The notes: generated by a model not told the origin, from the sequence alone. DNA of 64,000 bases from Deltaproteobacteria bacterium (GCA_020444075.1 JAHLLR010000003.1:62001-126000); one strand, 5' to 3'. Shown: positions 53,379 to 62,700, counted from the first letter of the stretch. A program made the numbers and translations.

Positions 53379-54356
53379 TCAAGCTGCATTCTTTTCGACA
53401 AGCGCCCGTAGGACTTTTTCCGGAGTGGCCGGAAGAGAGGTTATAAAAACACCGACAGCATCCTCAATCGCATTTATAATCGCCGGTGCTTGGCAATTAG
53501 AGGACATTTCACCAATCGCCCTAGCGCCATAAGGGCCACCGTCTGAAGCGATTTCAATTTGCTCAATTTCCAACTCAGGCATATCCACGGTAGTGGGAAT
53601 CAGATATTCACACAAAGATGCAGGGACATGATCGATTTTCGGATAACTCGGATTTCGAGCTTCCATGATCGCAGAGCCAAGACCCATTCCGGCTCCGCCT
53701 TCGATCTGGCCTTCGGCCAGGGCAGGATTGATCGACTTGCCCACATCATTGACACAAATCAATTTTTGGACATCAACCACCCCGGTTTTGGTATCTACCT
53801 CCACCTCAGCATAAACACCCGCGTATGATGCCGTATAGCAACAAAAAGGTTGACCCTCAGCTCCGACTTTCATGTAAGCGCCTCGGCCCACGATTAACGT
53901 TCCTCCGCCAGCCGCTCCGGTAATATCAGCAATCGGCTTGCACCGTTGGGGGTCTTCTTTAACTCGAACCATTCCATCAGCCGCCTCCAAGGCATCCGGC
54001 GATGCGGCTAAATCCTTGGCAGCCAAGCCGAATAAAATCTGTTTAACCTCTTTGGCGGCTTCAATCACGGCATTACCGGCAATATACGTCACCCGGCTGG
54101 CAAATGTGCCCATACAAAACAGCGTGTTGGACTTGTCCGCACTAACCACGTTAATCTGTTCGTAATCAAGACCCAGCTCTTCAGCTGCAATTTGGGCCAA
54201 GACCGTATTGGAACCTTGACCGATTTCAACGGAACCAAGCGTTAATATGGCGGTACCATCGGCTTGCATTTGTATCATCGCCTGGCTGGGGTCACCACCG
54301 CCGGATAATCCAATTGGATAAAAGGCCGCTGCAAATCCTTTACCTTTTTTTTTCAT
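53379..54356 (-). CDS. Molybdenum hydroxylase, C-terminal part of the Mo subunit (medium, NdhM-like)
   Basis: 325 residues covering the C-terminal part of the xanthine-dehydrogenase-type Mo subunit: 'TLGSVEIGQGSNTVLAQIAA' (Mo cofactor loop), 'GGGTLIVGRGAY' and 'DGGPYGARAIGEMSSN', which includes the conserved active-site region near the Glu of 'GE(M)'. It starts two bases after the stop of the preceding gene in another frame, with GGAGGG as its own ribosome site. The split point matches the NdhL/NdhM division of Eubacterium barkeri nicotinate dehydrogenase (50 and 37 kDa). It is probably a genuine two-chain enzyme. Confidence 0.9.
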   Translation of the reverse strand: MKKKGKGFAAAFYPIGLSGGGDPSQAMIQMQADGTAILTLGSVEIGQGSNTVLAQIAAEELGLDYEQINVVSADKSNTLFCMGTFASRVTYIAGNAVIEAAKEVKQILFGLAAKDLAASPDALEAADGMVRVKEDPQRCKPIADITGAAGGGTLIVGRGAYMKVGAEGQPFCCYTASYAGVYAEVEVDTKTGVVDVQKLICVNDVGKSINPALAEGQIEGGAGMGLGSAIMEARNPSYPKIDHVPASLCEYLIPTTVDMPELEIEQIEIASDGGPYGARAIGEMSSNCQAPAIINAIEDAVGVFITSLPATPEKVLRALVEKNAA

Positions 54357-54358
54357 GT

Positions 54359-55738
54359 TTATGCCCTCCGATCATAGGATGTCATCTTAGAAAGGTGATC
54401 CGGTAACTGGACACCTGCTTTTTTTGCCAAGGTCTGCATCACTTCGATGATCGATGTGTCATGCATCACTTGCTGATTAACCAGTTTATCACCTCTCCGC
54501 ATCGCGTTTTTAAAACGAAATTCCAGTGGGTCCATGCCGATGGTTTTGGCAATCTTGTACATTTGAGCTTCCACCGCAAAGGTTACCGGGGCTACGGCAA
54601 ACCCGCGCATAGTGCTGGAAACCGGTTTATTGGTAAACACAGCAGCACCCTCGACGCGAAGATTCGGCACATAATACGGACCATTGGCAAAATAATTCGT
54701 CTTGCCGGTGGCATAACCGTTAAAGCCGACATATGCGCCACTGTCACGAATGGTCTTGATATAACGCGCAACAATCCGACCGTCGTTTTTTACGCCATCC
54801 TTATAAGTGATATGCATTGCTTCCCGATGGGTTGAGTATAAAATTTCTTCTTCCCGGGTCCAGCGCCATTTACAGGGCCGACCGGTTTTTAAAGCCAAGA
54901 TCGCAGTGATGGGATCCGCATGGAATTCGTTTTTGCCGCCAAAGCCACCGCCGACCGGGCCCGCTTGCATCTTAAGGCGGTTCAGGCCGGCGTGGTGACG
55001 CCAAGCGCTGCGTGTTCGACCGGCCCACTCGGAGGCACACTCACATTTTAATGCATCCTTGCTTCCGAGTTGAAGAATGCCGGCCAACATTCCTAATAGC
55101 ATACTGCGATCCTGGCAGACGGAATAGACCGTAATTCGGCCGGCAGCCTCAGGCACGACAAGGCTGACCTGGGTCTCCATGGCCGTATGCTCCTGATCAG
55201 GAAAAAAATAAGTTTCTTCTATGATATGATCAGCTTCTTTAAATCCAGCTTCAACATCACCCATAGTTGCCAAGTTATAGGGCCTGTCATCGAACATCAT
55301 GATGTTACCACCAGGTACCACTTGGGGTGCATCCGGCTCCATCGCTTTAAGAACGTCGAAGACCGGTTCCTGTTCTTCAATGTCAATGGTGATTGCATCC
55401 AGCGCCTTATAAGCGGTTGCCTCATCTTCCGCTGCAACTGCTGCAATCGGCTCGCCTTTGTAGCGAATATCGGTTTGAACCAGAACCGGCTGATCAGCTC
55501 CGAAACCATAGGCATTTGCAGGAACATCCTTATAGGTGATCACGCTTGCCACGCCATCCATTTGCTCGGCCCTGGATGTGTCAAGTTTGAGAATGCGGCC
55601 CTTATGCACAGGACTTCTGAATGCTTTGACCGTCAAGGTTCTGGGAACGAACATATCATCAACAAATTGGGTCTCACCGGTAACGTGAGCAATACCTTCA
55701 TATTTAGGCTTTCGCTTGCCAACCGTTTGAAAAGTCAT
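54359..55738 (-). CDS. Molybdenum hydroxylase, N-terminal part of the Mo subunit (large, NdhL-like)
   Basis: 459 residues: the a/b hammerhead domain ('VTGETQFVDDMFVPRTLTVK', 'DIRYKGEPIAAVAAEDEA') and the first Mo-cofactor domain with 'AGPVGGGFGGKNEFHADP'. About 25 residues before that motif ('KCECASEWAGRTRSAWRH') look like an insertion relative to family memory. It ends at 'MTSYDRRA', where single-chain homologues continue into the part encoded by the next gene. An AGGAGG site precedes the ATG. With the FeS, FAD and medium subunits it makes a hydroxylase that adds water-derived OH to an N-heterocycle or aldehyde. Confidence 0.9.
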   Translation of the reverse strand: MTFQTVGKRKPKYEGIAHVTGETQFVDDMFVPRTLTVKAFRSPVHKGRILKLDTSRAEQMDGVASVITYKDVPANAYGFGADQPVLVQTDIRYKGEPIAAVAAEDEATAYKALDAITIDIEEQEPVFDVLKAMEPDAPQVVPGGNIMMFDDRPYNLATMGDVEAGFKEADHIIEETYFFPDQEHTAMETQVSLVVPEAAGRITVYSVCQDRSMLLGMLAGILQLGSKDALKCECASEWAGRTRSAWRHHAGLNRLKMQAGPVGGGFGGKNEFHADPITAILALKTGRPCKWRWTREEEILYSTHREAMHITYKDGVKNDGRIVARYIKTIRDSGAYVGFNGYATGKTNYFANGPYYVPNLRVEGAAVFTNKPVSSTMRGFAVAPVTFAVEAQMYKIAKTIGMDPLEFRFKNAMRRGDKLVNQQVMHDTSIIEVMQTLAKKAGVQLPDHLSKMTSYDRRA

Positions 55739-55770
55739 GAATATACCTCCTTTTCATTTTATTGCGGGAA

Positions 55771-56235
55771 TCAGTTTTTTTGGGTTGCGGCGGCTTGGAC
55801 GGATTCAACAATTTTCTTATAGCCCGTGCACCTGCAAAGGTTCCCCGACAACGCTTCTTTTATTTCCTGCTTGGTGGGCTTTGGATTTTCGTTCAACAGC
55901 GCCTTCGCGGCCATAATCATCCCCGGTGTACAGAAACCGCATTGGGTCCCGTGATTTTCCAGAAAGGCTTGCTGTAACGGATCAAATTCTCCGTGAGGAG
56001 CAATTCCCTCAAGCGTTGTGACTTCTTTTTGATTGGCAACCATTGCCGCAGTGATGCAGGAACGAATCAGTTTTCCATCTAAAAAAACCGAACAGGTGCC
56101 GCAATCACCCGTGTTGCATCCCATCTTGGGGCTAGTGATCATCAGCTTTTCCCGCAAAACTTCCAAGAGCGTGGTGGTGGGTTCGACCGCCACTTCATAA
56201 CGCTTTCCATTCACCCTGAAATTTAAAATAGGCAT
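55771..56235 (-). CDS. Molybdenum hydroxylase small subunit, two [2Fe-2S] clusters
   Basis: 154 residues, the usual size. The plant-type cluster is held by Cys40, 45, 48 and 60 ('GCNTGDCGTCSVFLDG'). The second cluster is held by Cys99, 102, 134 and 136 ('CGFCTPGM' and 'CRCTGYKK'). It passes electrons from the Mo centre to the FAD subunit. It lies between the FAD and large subunit genes with 20- and 32-bp gaps. Confidence 0.95.
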   Translation of the reverse strand: MPILNFRVNGKRYEVAVEPTTTLLEVLREKLMITSPKMGCNTGDCGTCSVFLDGKLIRSCITAAMVANQKEVTTLEGIAPHGEFDPLQQAFLENHGTQCGFCTPGMIMAAKALLNENPKPTKQEIKEALSGNLCRCTGYKKIVESVQAAATQKN

Positions 56236-56255
56236 GTGAGCTCTCCTTTTTTCTG

Positions 56256-57098
56256 TTATTCCCCTGATAGAATGCGTGCAACGAGTTCATTCGTCATTTG
56301 TTTACGATACCAAGCCGAGGCCCGGATATCATCGATTGGTGATATCTCATCCGCAGCAGTCTGAGCCGCCTGGGCAATCAACTGAGCATCGAGGACCTTC
56401 CCTTCCAATAAGGCCGCAGCCTTGGTCGCCAAAATCGGGGTGGGTGCAACCGCACCTAAGGCAATCCGGACATTTTGGCATTTGCCGCCTTCAACAGTCA
56501 TGTTAACCGCCACGCATACGATACCAATGATTTCGGCTTTACGCTGGCCGATTTTGGCCCATCCAAATTTGCTGTTGGCTGTAGCGGCAGGTATGATAAA
56601 CTCTTTAACCAATTCATCTTTTTCCAAAACTGTTTTACCCGGACCGGTAAAAAAGGCCTTCAGCGCAACACTGCGCTCTCCCCGGGTTGATACGATCGTG
56701 ACATTGGTATCCAAGGCCAACAAGGCAATGGCCCCATCGGCGGAAGGTGATGCGTTGCAGACATTTCCGCCAAGCGTAGCCGCATTTCTGATGGCCGGGG
56801 AACCTATGGATTGACAGGCATCAACCAACAACGGGGCGTTTCTCTTAACTGCTTCGGATTGTATGATTGACTTGAGGGTAGCGGTTGCCCCAATAACCAA
56901 AGACTGATTGGCCACCTCGATCCGATCCAGACCACACTGCCCGAGGTAAATCAGCTTCTCTGGACGTAATCGCCTTAAATTAATCGCCACCATCAAATCG
57001 GTGCCGCCGGCTAATAGGTGGGCTTTTTCACCCAATCGATCGATTTGATTACAAACGGTGGCCACGTCATTTGGGGCTATAAAATCGGTGTTCTCCAT
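56256..57098 (-). CDS. Molybdenum hydroxylase FAD-binding subunit
   Basis: A 280-residue PCMH-type flavoprotein with 'LLAGGTDLMVAINLR', 'SIGSPAIRNAATLGGNVCNA' and 'SPSADGAIALLAL'. A CO-dehydrogenase flavoprotein C-terminal domain follows. Full length for the medium FAD subunit. It lies at the head of the four structural genes, downstream of the amidohydrolase. The order FAD-FeS-Mo(N)-Mo(C) on the transcript differs from one-chain enzymes. Confidence 0.94.
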   Translation of the reverse strand: MENTDFIAPNDVATVCNQIDRLGEKAHLLAGGTDLMVAINLRRLRPEKLIYLGQCGLDRIEVANQSLVIGATATLKSIIQSEAVKRNAPLLVDACQSIGSPAIRNAATLGGNVCNASPSADGAIALLALDTNVTIVSTRGERSVALKAFFTGPGKTVLEKDELVKEFIIPAATANSKFGWAKIGQRKAEIIGIVCVAVNMTVEGGKCQNVRIALGAVAPTPILATKAAALLEGKVLDAQLIAQAAQTAADEISPIDDIRASAWYRKQMTNELVARILSGE

Positions 57099-57169
57099 GA
57101 AAGTAGCTCCTCTCTTTTCATTTGATCATCTGTTGGTATTGTCATCATATGACTTATGTAAAAAACCCT

Positions 57170-58345
57170 TCATTCCTTCATCACTTCACCGTTGAAGATA
57201 ACACAGCGAATATCCGTTAACGTTTCCATGTCTACGAATGGATTGGTTTTAACACCAATTAGATCGGCAGCCTTTCCCACGTCGATGCTGCCCGTTACCT
57301 TTTCCAGATCACAGACCGCGGCACCGTGAGAGGTCGCGGCGGATAGCGCCGTCGACGGGGATGCGCCCAATTCTACCAGGCATGACATTTCGGCTGCCAT
57401 GGCGCCCTGCCCATGAACGCCATCGGTACCCAGCGCAAAGGGAATGCCTGAACGAACAATGGCTTGCATGGACGATTTCGCCATGCCCGCCGCTCGGAAA
57501 TGAGGTTCGACCAGATGTTCGGGCATGGACTCTATTCGCTTGGCGGACATGAAAAAGCTGGGTGTAAGCACCAATTTCGCAGAGGATTGGGCAAGCGTAT
57601 CGATTTGTTTTTCCGTTAAAAAGTAACCATGCTCGATGACATCGACCCCGGCATCGATACACCAATCAAAACCGATTCCGCCGATACAGTGAGCCGCAGT
57701 CCGGCGACCCGTTCTTTTGGCTTCATCGACAATTGTCGAAACCTCCTCTCGGGACAGAAAACAATCGACGCCACGACTGGATGGCAATGTTCCAGTGATA
57801 TAAAATTTTATGATGTCTGCATTTTGCCTGATATTTTCACGAACCGCGGTTCTGATCATTGCCGGCCCGTCAAACGGGTAGCCGACAAATCCGTGGCCCG
57901 CGCTGGAACGGATTCCCTTTCCTGCAATGACAAGCCTTGGTCCCTTGATGGTGCCGGAGGCGATTGCGTTTCGGCATTCAACATCCAAGAATCCTTTATC
58001 GCCAAGGCATCGACTGGTGGTGACACCGGCAAGGAGGTCTGCCTGCATATTATTGACAGCACGAAGCACCAGGGCAGGAAGCGGGTCCGCCATTCGCTCA
58101 AGGTAATTGGGCAGACTGAAATCCAGGGAGAGATGATTGTGGGCATCGATCAGGCCGGGCATCAAAAACAGGTCGGAATAGTCCAGCAGTTGAAATTCCG
58201 TTTGTTCCGTTATTTTATCGAAGGGTGTTATGTCCTTAATCGTCCCGTCTTCAACAACAACGGCCATGTTCGTCCTGATTTTCAACTCACTGCCGCACAA
58301 CACATGTCCTGCTTTCAATATGATTCGTCTGGCGGTTCTCATCAT
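57170..58345 (-). CDS. Amidohydrolase-superfamily enzyme (enamidase candidate)
   Basis: About 391 residues from the ATG at 58345, which overlaps the regulator's stop. Metal ligands of the superfamily: 'PGLIDAHNHLSLDF', Lys in 'ADIIKFYITG', His in 'RTAAHCIGGIG' and 'VIEHGYFLT', and Asp in 'ALGTDGVHG'. These fit a binuclear-metal cyclic-amide hydrolase of the imidazolonepropionase/prolidase-like group. In E. barkeri nicotinate fermentation an amidohydrolase (enamidase) opens 6-oxo-tetrahydronicotinate; the neighbouring hydroxylase and 6-hydroxynicotinate-reductase-like genes make that the best guess here. Direct sequence proof of specificity is lacking. Confidence 0.87.
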   Translation of the reverse strand: MMRTARRIILKAGHVLCGSELKIRTNMAVVVEDGTIKDITPFDKITEQTEFQLLDYSDLFLMPGLIDAHNHLSLDFSLPNYLERMADPLPALVLRAVNNMQADLLAGVTTSRCLGDKGFLDVECRNAIASGTIKGPRLVIAGKGIRSSAGHGFVGYPFDGPAMIRTAVRENIRQNADIIKFYITGTLPSSRGVDCFLSREEVSTIVDEAKRTGRRTAAHCIGGIGFDWCIDAGVDVIEHGYFLTEKQIDTLAQSSAKLVLTPSFFMSAKRIESMPEHLVEPHFRAAGMAKSSMQAIVRSGIPFALGTDGVHGQGAMAAEMSCLVELGASPSTALSAATSHGAAVCDLEKVTGSIDVGKAADLIGVKTNPFVDMETLTDIRCVIFNGEVMKE

Positions 58346-59109
58346 CAATCGTTTTCCGGATTGTGGGTTGTGGCTCCGTTTTCGGGGGGCGTGAGGACGA
58401 AATCACCGCTTTTCTCCAATTTTTTCTGAACATCCTTAATATGTTTTTCCATTATCTTCCTTGCCTTCGACCCATTTCGTGATTTTATCGATTCAAGGAT
58501 TTGACTATGATATTCAAGCGTGTGTGAAAAAGTCATATTGAGTTTGTCCCGGTTGGTATCAAATACACGCGTAATCAATTTGTGGAGGAGACCGCGGAGG
58601 ATGTCTACCACCTGGAACAGAATTCGATTCCCGCACCCATGGGCAATAAGCACATGGAATTTTACGTCAAGCCTGACAAATTCTTCGACATTGAGGTTCT
58701 CTCCGGCGAGGATCATCTTTTTAAGCACGTCTTCTAACTGCTGAATATTCGATTCCGTTGCTTTTTGAGCGGCCAACGCAGCGACCGAACCTTCAATGTA
58801 GAGCCTGGCTTCCAGCAATTCGTAGGCTGATTTTTTGTCAACGGGAAGGAAAGCCGAAATTGGGCTCATATAATCTTTCGGCTGCAGCGTTTTGACGAAT
58901 GTTCCCCGCCCGTGCTTGAAATCGATCAATCCCATCAACTGCAGCCTTCGGAGCGCCTCCCGGAGCGAAGGCCGGCTGATACTCATTGATTTGGCCAGCA
59001 TGTCCTGGGATTCCAGCATGTCCCCGTCCTTGAATTCCCCGCTGATGATTTTGTTCTTTATCTCTTCTACAATGGAATCAACCAGGCTGACTCGTTTCAC
59101 TTTAATCAC
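58345..59109 (-). CDS. GntR-family (FadR-like) transcriptional regulator
   Basis: A 254-residue protein. The winged helix has 'LESQDMLAKSMSISRPSLRE' and 'RLQLMGLIDFKHGRGTFV'. The C-terminal FCD domain has the expected acidic and His residues ('RLDVKFHVLIAHGCGN', 'EYHSQILESIKSRN'). The start is GTG. It overlaps the amidohydrolase by one base, inside the operon rather than divergent from it, so it probably autoregulates the catabolic genes in response to a carboxylate intermediate. Confidence 0.93.
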   Translation of the reverse strand: MIKVKRVSLVDSIVEEIKNKIISGEFKDGDMLESQDMLAKSMSISRPSLREALRRLQLMGLIDFKHGRGTFVKTLQPKDYMSPISAFLPVDKKSAYELLEARLYIEGSVAALAAQKATESNIQQLEDVLKKMILAGENLNVEEFVRLDVKFHVLIAHGCGNRILFQVVDILRGLLHKLITRVFDTNRDKLNMTFSHTLEYHSQILESIKSRNGSKARKIMEKHIKDVQKKLEKSGDFVLTPPENGATTHNPEND

Positions 59110-59149
59110 CTCGCCCCAATGGAATCAAAAATCCATAGTCATGCTTTTT

Positions 59150-59941
59150 TCAAGGTAAAAAACCCAGCTCGGAGTTTTTCAACCATGCCAACGATTCTAA
59201 AGAACCGCCCAAAGGAATATACTCCAACCCGATATATCCCGAATAATCAATCCGATCAAGTTCCTCGAATAATGAAAGAAAATTGATTCTTCCGGTTCCT
59301 GGTTGATGACGCCCAGGCACGTCCCCAATTTGAATATGGCCGATATCCGCCCCGTGCTGTTTGATTAAGCCATTCAGTTTCCCTTCCATTAGTTTTACAT
59401 GATAGGTGTCAATCTGAATTTTAAAATTGGGTCTGCCCACCAATTTTACCAGGGAAACGGCATCGGACACCCTTGTCAGAAAAAAATCGGGGTGATCATG
59501 ATCGTTGAAAATTTCAACCAGGAGGTCGATGTTCATGGGTGCGAGTTTGTCACTAGCGTATTGAAGATTATCAACCAGGACATTTTGCTGTGTGGTGTAA
59601 GGTATGTCATGAAGCCTTTTTCCAACGATACAGGTCAGAAATTTCGGGCTGAGTATTGACGCGTAGGTAATTGCTCTCGTCAAGCCATCACGGAATAGAT
59701 CGACCGCAAGCGGATCGGTCGCACAGCCCCTTCCACCCGAATCCCAATCATCTACCGGAAGATCAAATAAAATAAGATCTAATCCGGATTTCCGGATCTT
59801 ATCGTTCACCGCATGGGGATCAAACGCATATGGGAAAGGAAACTCGACATTTTCAATACCGGCCGAACGACACGCTTCAAAGCGATCCAAAAACGGTCGT
59901 TCGGTAAACAGCATGCCTGTATTAATAGCGAATCTCAACAT
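59150..59941 (-). CDS. Hydroxypyruvate isomerase-like TIM-barrel protein
   Basis: A 263-residue xylose-isomerase-like barrel of the Hyi/OtnI family. Characteristic segments are 'LLVEIFNDHDHPDFFL' (metal Glu), 'FKIQIDTYHVKLMEG' (Asp/His), and 'IQIGDVPGRHQPGTGRINF' with 'GYIGLEYIPLG' at the C-terminus. Family members isomerise hydroxypyruvate/tartronate semialdehyde or 2-oxo-tetronates. It shares the operon with a beta-hydroxyacid dehydrogenase and a UlaG-like lactonase, which often accompany such isomerases in sugar-acid pathways. Its role beside a nicotinate-type enzyme set is unclear. Confidence 0.85.
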   Translation of the reverse strand: MLRFAINTGMLFTERPFLDRFEACRSAGIENVEFPFPYAFDPHAVNDKIRKSGLDLILFDLPVDDWDSGGRGCATDPLAVDLFRDGLTRAITYASILSPKFLTCIVGKRLHDIPYTTQQNVLVDNLQYASDKLAPMNIDLLVEIFNDHDHPDFFLTRVSDAVSLVKLVGRPNFKIQIDTYHVKLMEGKLNGLIKQHGADIGHIQIGDVPGRHQPGTGRINFLSLFEELDRIDYSGYIGLEYIPLGGSLESLAWLKNSELGFLP

Positions 59942-59987
59942 CAGCGCAGCCCCGTGCCATCATGTTGGGTATAGACCTTCAACGTCA

Positions 59988-61076
59988 TTATCCGATGTCG
60001 CTGTCAGGTCCGTATTCCTCACTGTGTTCCCAACAGCACAACTCGCGATTGTCCGGGTACATGTAACTGCGGCCGTCGTTATCCGTGGGGTGAATGTATT
60101 TTGCTCCGGGCAAAAGACTGACCACACTCATGGGTGGATGACGCCTTTCAGCATTTTTCCATTTAACAATTTTTTCAAGATATTCCGGTTTTTCATAACA
60201 ATTTGCCCAGTTATCATGATGCATGGGCAGTATGACTTTCGTGTTGAGCGCCTCCGCAACCCGCCACAGATCCCAGGGGGACATCTTATCGGTGTACCCG
60301 GGCGCGTTGTTGCCCATGGCCATGCTGACTACATCCACTTTGTACTTCTCACCAACCATGCGGTATCCGTTATGGTAAAGGGAATCGCCGAGGAAGGCAA
60401 AGTTGCCTCCCTGCGTATTGAAAATGAATCCGACAGCGACCTGAGAATACGGAACCGGTTTGTCAAAACCGGTCTTTGTGGCAATCACATCGAAATTCGG
60501 CGCAAAATCGATTTTCATATCCTCGATCTGTACGCTCTCCCCAACTTTGGCGACAATGAGTCGGTCTTCGGGAACATTCATGTTCTCCTTCATGCGACGG
60601 GCCGCCTCAGGCGGGGCGATAAATTTACAATTGGTCGTTTGGAGTGCAGCGCTGATGGTATAGTAATCCATGTGATCCTGATGATGGTGGGTTACGCATA
60701 CGGCATCCAGGCGTTTAAATTTCCATGGATCGATAACCATGGGGTGGGTTCTCATCCAATACAGTTTCTCGGCCCCGGCGGTTTTACAGACGCCGCAATA
60801 GGATTTGTCCGTAAAAATGCTTGGCCCGGAGTACAGATCCACGGTGAAAACGGCGCCGGATTGGCTTTTCAACACACAACTCATCGCACCCAGGTACCAC
60901 AGCGCCCCGACTCCGTCGGGGACTTGAAACTGATCGATTTCATGATTTAAATAGGTACCCCACTCCGGGAAGACTTCTTTAAGCCAAATGTCTCTGCTCA
61001 TCTCCCTGGGCAGCCCCATGGTTCCACCGTCCATTACGCCGCGTTCATCGTATTTAACGACTTTGCTGTCTCCCAT
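59988..61076 (-). CDS. UlaG-like metallo-beta-lactamase-fold lactonase
   Basis: About 362 residues from the ATG at 61076 (AAAGGAGG upstream; the track start at 61094 precedes the site). The MBL metal motif is 'VCVTHHHQDHMDYY', with further ligands in 'FAFLGDSLYHNG' and 'VILPMHHDNWANCYE'. Overall layout follows L-ascorbate-6-phosphate lactonase UlaG. It would hydrolyse a lactone or related cyclic ester/amide. The ulaABC transport genes are absent, so ascorbate itself is unlikely. It could be the ring-opening hydrolase of the operon's own pathway. Confidence 0.85.
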   Translation of the reverse strand: MGDSKVVKYDERGVMDGGTMGLPREMSRDIWLKEVFPEWGTYLNHEIDQFQVPDGVGALWYLGAMSCVLKSQSGAVFTVDLYSGPSIFTDKSYCGVCKTAGAEKLYWMRTHPMVIDPWKFKRLDAVCVTHHHQDHMDYYTISAALQTTNCKFIAPPEAARRMKENMNVPEDRLIVAKVGESVQIEDMKIDFAPNFDVIATKTGFDKPVPYSQVAVGFIFNTQGGNFAFLGDSLYHNGYRMVGEKYKVDVVSMAMGNNAPGYTDKMSPWDLWRVAEALNTKVILPMHHDNWANCYEKPEYLEKIVKWKNAERRHPPMSVVSLLPGAKYIHPTDNDGRSYMYPDNRELCCWEHSEEYGPDSDIG

Positions 61077-61137
61077 TTTTTTCCTCCTTTTCATACGAAG
61101 ATATTCTCATATCCCATGAGAAGGGTTATGCATGCGA

Positions 61138-62028
61138 TTAACTTTTCTTTTGCGCCGGGTCGACCATCTTCTCCAAAACATCCATCAAACGGGCACTATC
61201 TTCCGCCGCCAGACCTTGTGCGACAGCCATGTTAAAATACTGAGATGCAGCATTGACCGTCAACAACGGCAAATTATGCCTTCGCGCCGAAGTGACGGCA
61301 ATATTCACGTCTTTCCAAAGCTGTCCCATGCCACCCGGACTTGAGGTATTTTCCAATATCCCCTTGGCCAGCAGCCGGAAATAGTCATTACCCCCGATGC
61401 CGCTTCCGACCACGTCGCAAACCAGCTTCGGGTCCACCCCTGTTTTACGGGCCAGCAAAATCAGTTCGATAGTGGCAGCGTGAATGGTGGTAACCAGCAG
61501 TTGGTTACAATGTTTGATCGCCTGGCCCATGCCGGGCTCCGGTCCGGCATAAGTGATATGGCCGATAACTTCCAGTACCGGACGAACGACATCCAGCTCA
61601 TTTTCCGGTGCCGCGGCGATCAACGTCAACGTTCCATTCTCCACCCGGGCGGGTCCACCGGTGAACGGACAATCGATGAAACGTACGCCCCGTTCCCTGC
61701 ACGCACAATCCATCCGCTTCAGGTTTTCGCCATTAATCGTGGCCATGCAGATGATGGTAGAATCCGTACCGGTGGTTTTCAGCAGGCCGGCCTCCCCGGT
61801 GACCACATCTATGACCTGTTCGTCGTTAAGGACCATTACGATAACCGTCTTGGCTCGCCGGGCCAATTCGGCAGGATTGGCGACATGCTTCCCGCCCGCC
61901 ATTTCAAATTCGACGATGACCTCTTCTCTCCGGGCATACCCGTATACCGTAAATCCTTTATCGATATATTTTTTGGCAGCGGGCATGCCACAACGGCCAA
62001 GTCCGACGATCCCTATTTGTTTTTCCAT
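61138..62028 (-). CDS. NAD(P)-dependent beta-hydroxyacid dehydrogenase (GarR/2-hydroxymethylglutarate dehydrogenase type)
   Basis: A 296-residue member of the 3-hydroxyisobutyrate dehydrogenase family: N-terminal 'IGIVGLGRCGMPAAKKYIDKG' Rossmann motif, substrate loop 'FIDCPFTGGPARVENGTLTL' and catalytic Lys region 'GMGQAIKHCNQLLVTT'. E. barkeri Hgd, which reduces 2-formylglutarate, and GarR, which reduces tartronate semialdehyde, are both in this family. The operon contains possible partners for either reading (6-hydroxynicotinate-reductase-like proteins, or Hyi). Confidence 0.88.
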   Translation of the reverse strand: MEKQIGIVGLGRCGMPAAKKYIDKGFTVYGYARREEVIVEFEMAGGKHVANPAELARRAKTVIVMVLNDEQVIDVVTGEAGLLKTTGTDSTIICMATINGENLKRMDCACRERGVRFIDCPFTGGPARVENGTLTLIAAAPENELDVVRPVLEVIGHITYAGPEPGMGQAIKHCNQLLVTTIHAATIELILLARKTGVDPKLVCDVVGSGIGGNDYFRLLAKGILENTSSPGGMGQLWKDVNIAVTSARRHNLPLLTVNAASQYFNMAVAQGLAAEDSARLMDVLEKMVDPAQKKS

Positions 62029-62056
62029 TTTTTCCTTCCTTGTCTAAAACCTCTTG

Positions 62057-62689
62057 CTAAGCTTCCCCGGTCAGCCGGGTTAACAATATTGCGGCTCGGT
62101 GGGGGTTGAAAATCCCGCACATGCACGGCTTGAAAAGTTTTTCAGCAGCCTTTTCGGCGGTTATCTTTTTATCTTTTATCTTTTCGACCATCTTCAGAAT
62201 CAGATTGACCGAGACCATTCCGTGACCACACATGGTGTGAATCTCCTGAACGCCTACTTCCGGTAATTTTGTTGTAGCTCCCCATCGACCAAGGGACTGA
62301 TTGATGGAATGAGGCTTCAAGCCTGACTGTTGGCAGCATTCACCCACTTCGTCGAAAAGGCCGGAAACCACCACGGACAGCCCAAGGTCCTCCTCCTTAA
62401 GCATTTTCAGAAGGTTGATCAGCGATTCGCGATCTTTGAATACCGCATGGATAACGGCCCGGTCTTCTACATTTTCAAGAATTTTCTCGACCCCGCCCTG
62501 ATAATACTCATTGCCGCTCCGGCAGTCCCCGATCTTAACGGCGCCGGCTTGCAGCGACAATTCGAAAAATCGGCGCAGTTTCGGTGCCGATCCAACGTGG
62601 TTGATGTCCTTTGAGGGCATCATCAAGACCACAAAATCCTCTCTGAGCAACGCGGTGTCCATCCCCAGTCGGTGTAAGGTATGCGTCAT
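62057..62689 (-). CDS. 6-hydroxynicotinate reductase-like protein, C-terminal half
   Basis: About 210 residues from the ATG at 62689 (AGGAG upstream; the track start at 62758 overlaps the previous gene). Two Cys-containing motifs, 'IHTMCGHGMVSVNLI' and 'KPCMCGIFNPHRAA', resemble the end of proteins annotated as 6-hydroxynicotinate reductase; this match is from memory. It begins 11 bp after the ferredoxin-type gene, so the two may together replace one long chain. Otherwise it is an uncharacterised Cys-rich protein. Confidence 0.6.
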   Translation of the reverse strand: MTHTLHRLGMDTALLREDFVVLMMPSKDINHVGSAPKLRRFFELSLQAGAVKIGDCRSGNEYYQGGVEKILENVEDRAVIHAVFKDRESLINLLKMLKEEDLGLSVVVSGLFDEVGECCQQSGLKPHSINQSLGRWGATTKLPEVGVQEIHTMCGHGMVSVNLILKMVEKIKDKKITAEKAAEKLFKPCMCGIFNPHRAAILLTRLTGEA

Positions 62690-62700
62690 CGTATTTACTC

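Noticed and set aside
54350-54361. Sequencing frameshift at the A9 run splitting the Mo subunit
   Set aside because: The second gene has its own ATG and GGAGGG site immediately upstream, and a known four-chain enzyme has the same split. A true gene fission is more likely, though reads should be checked.
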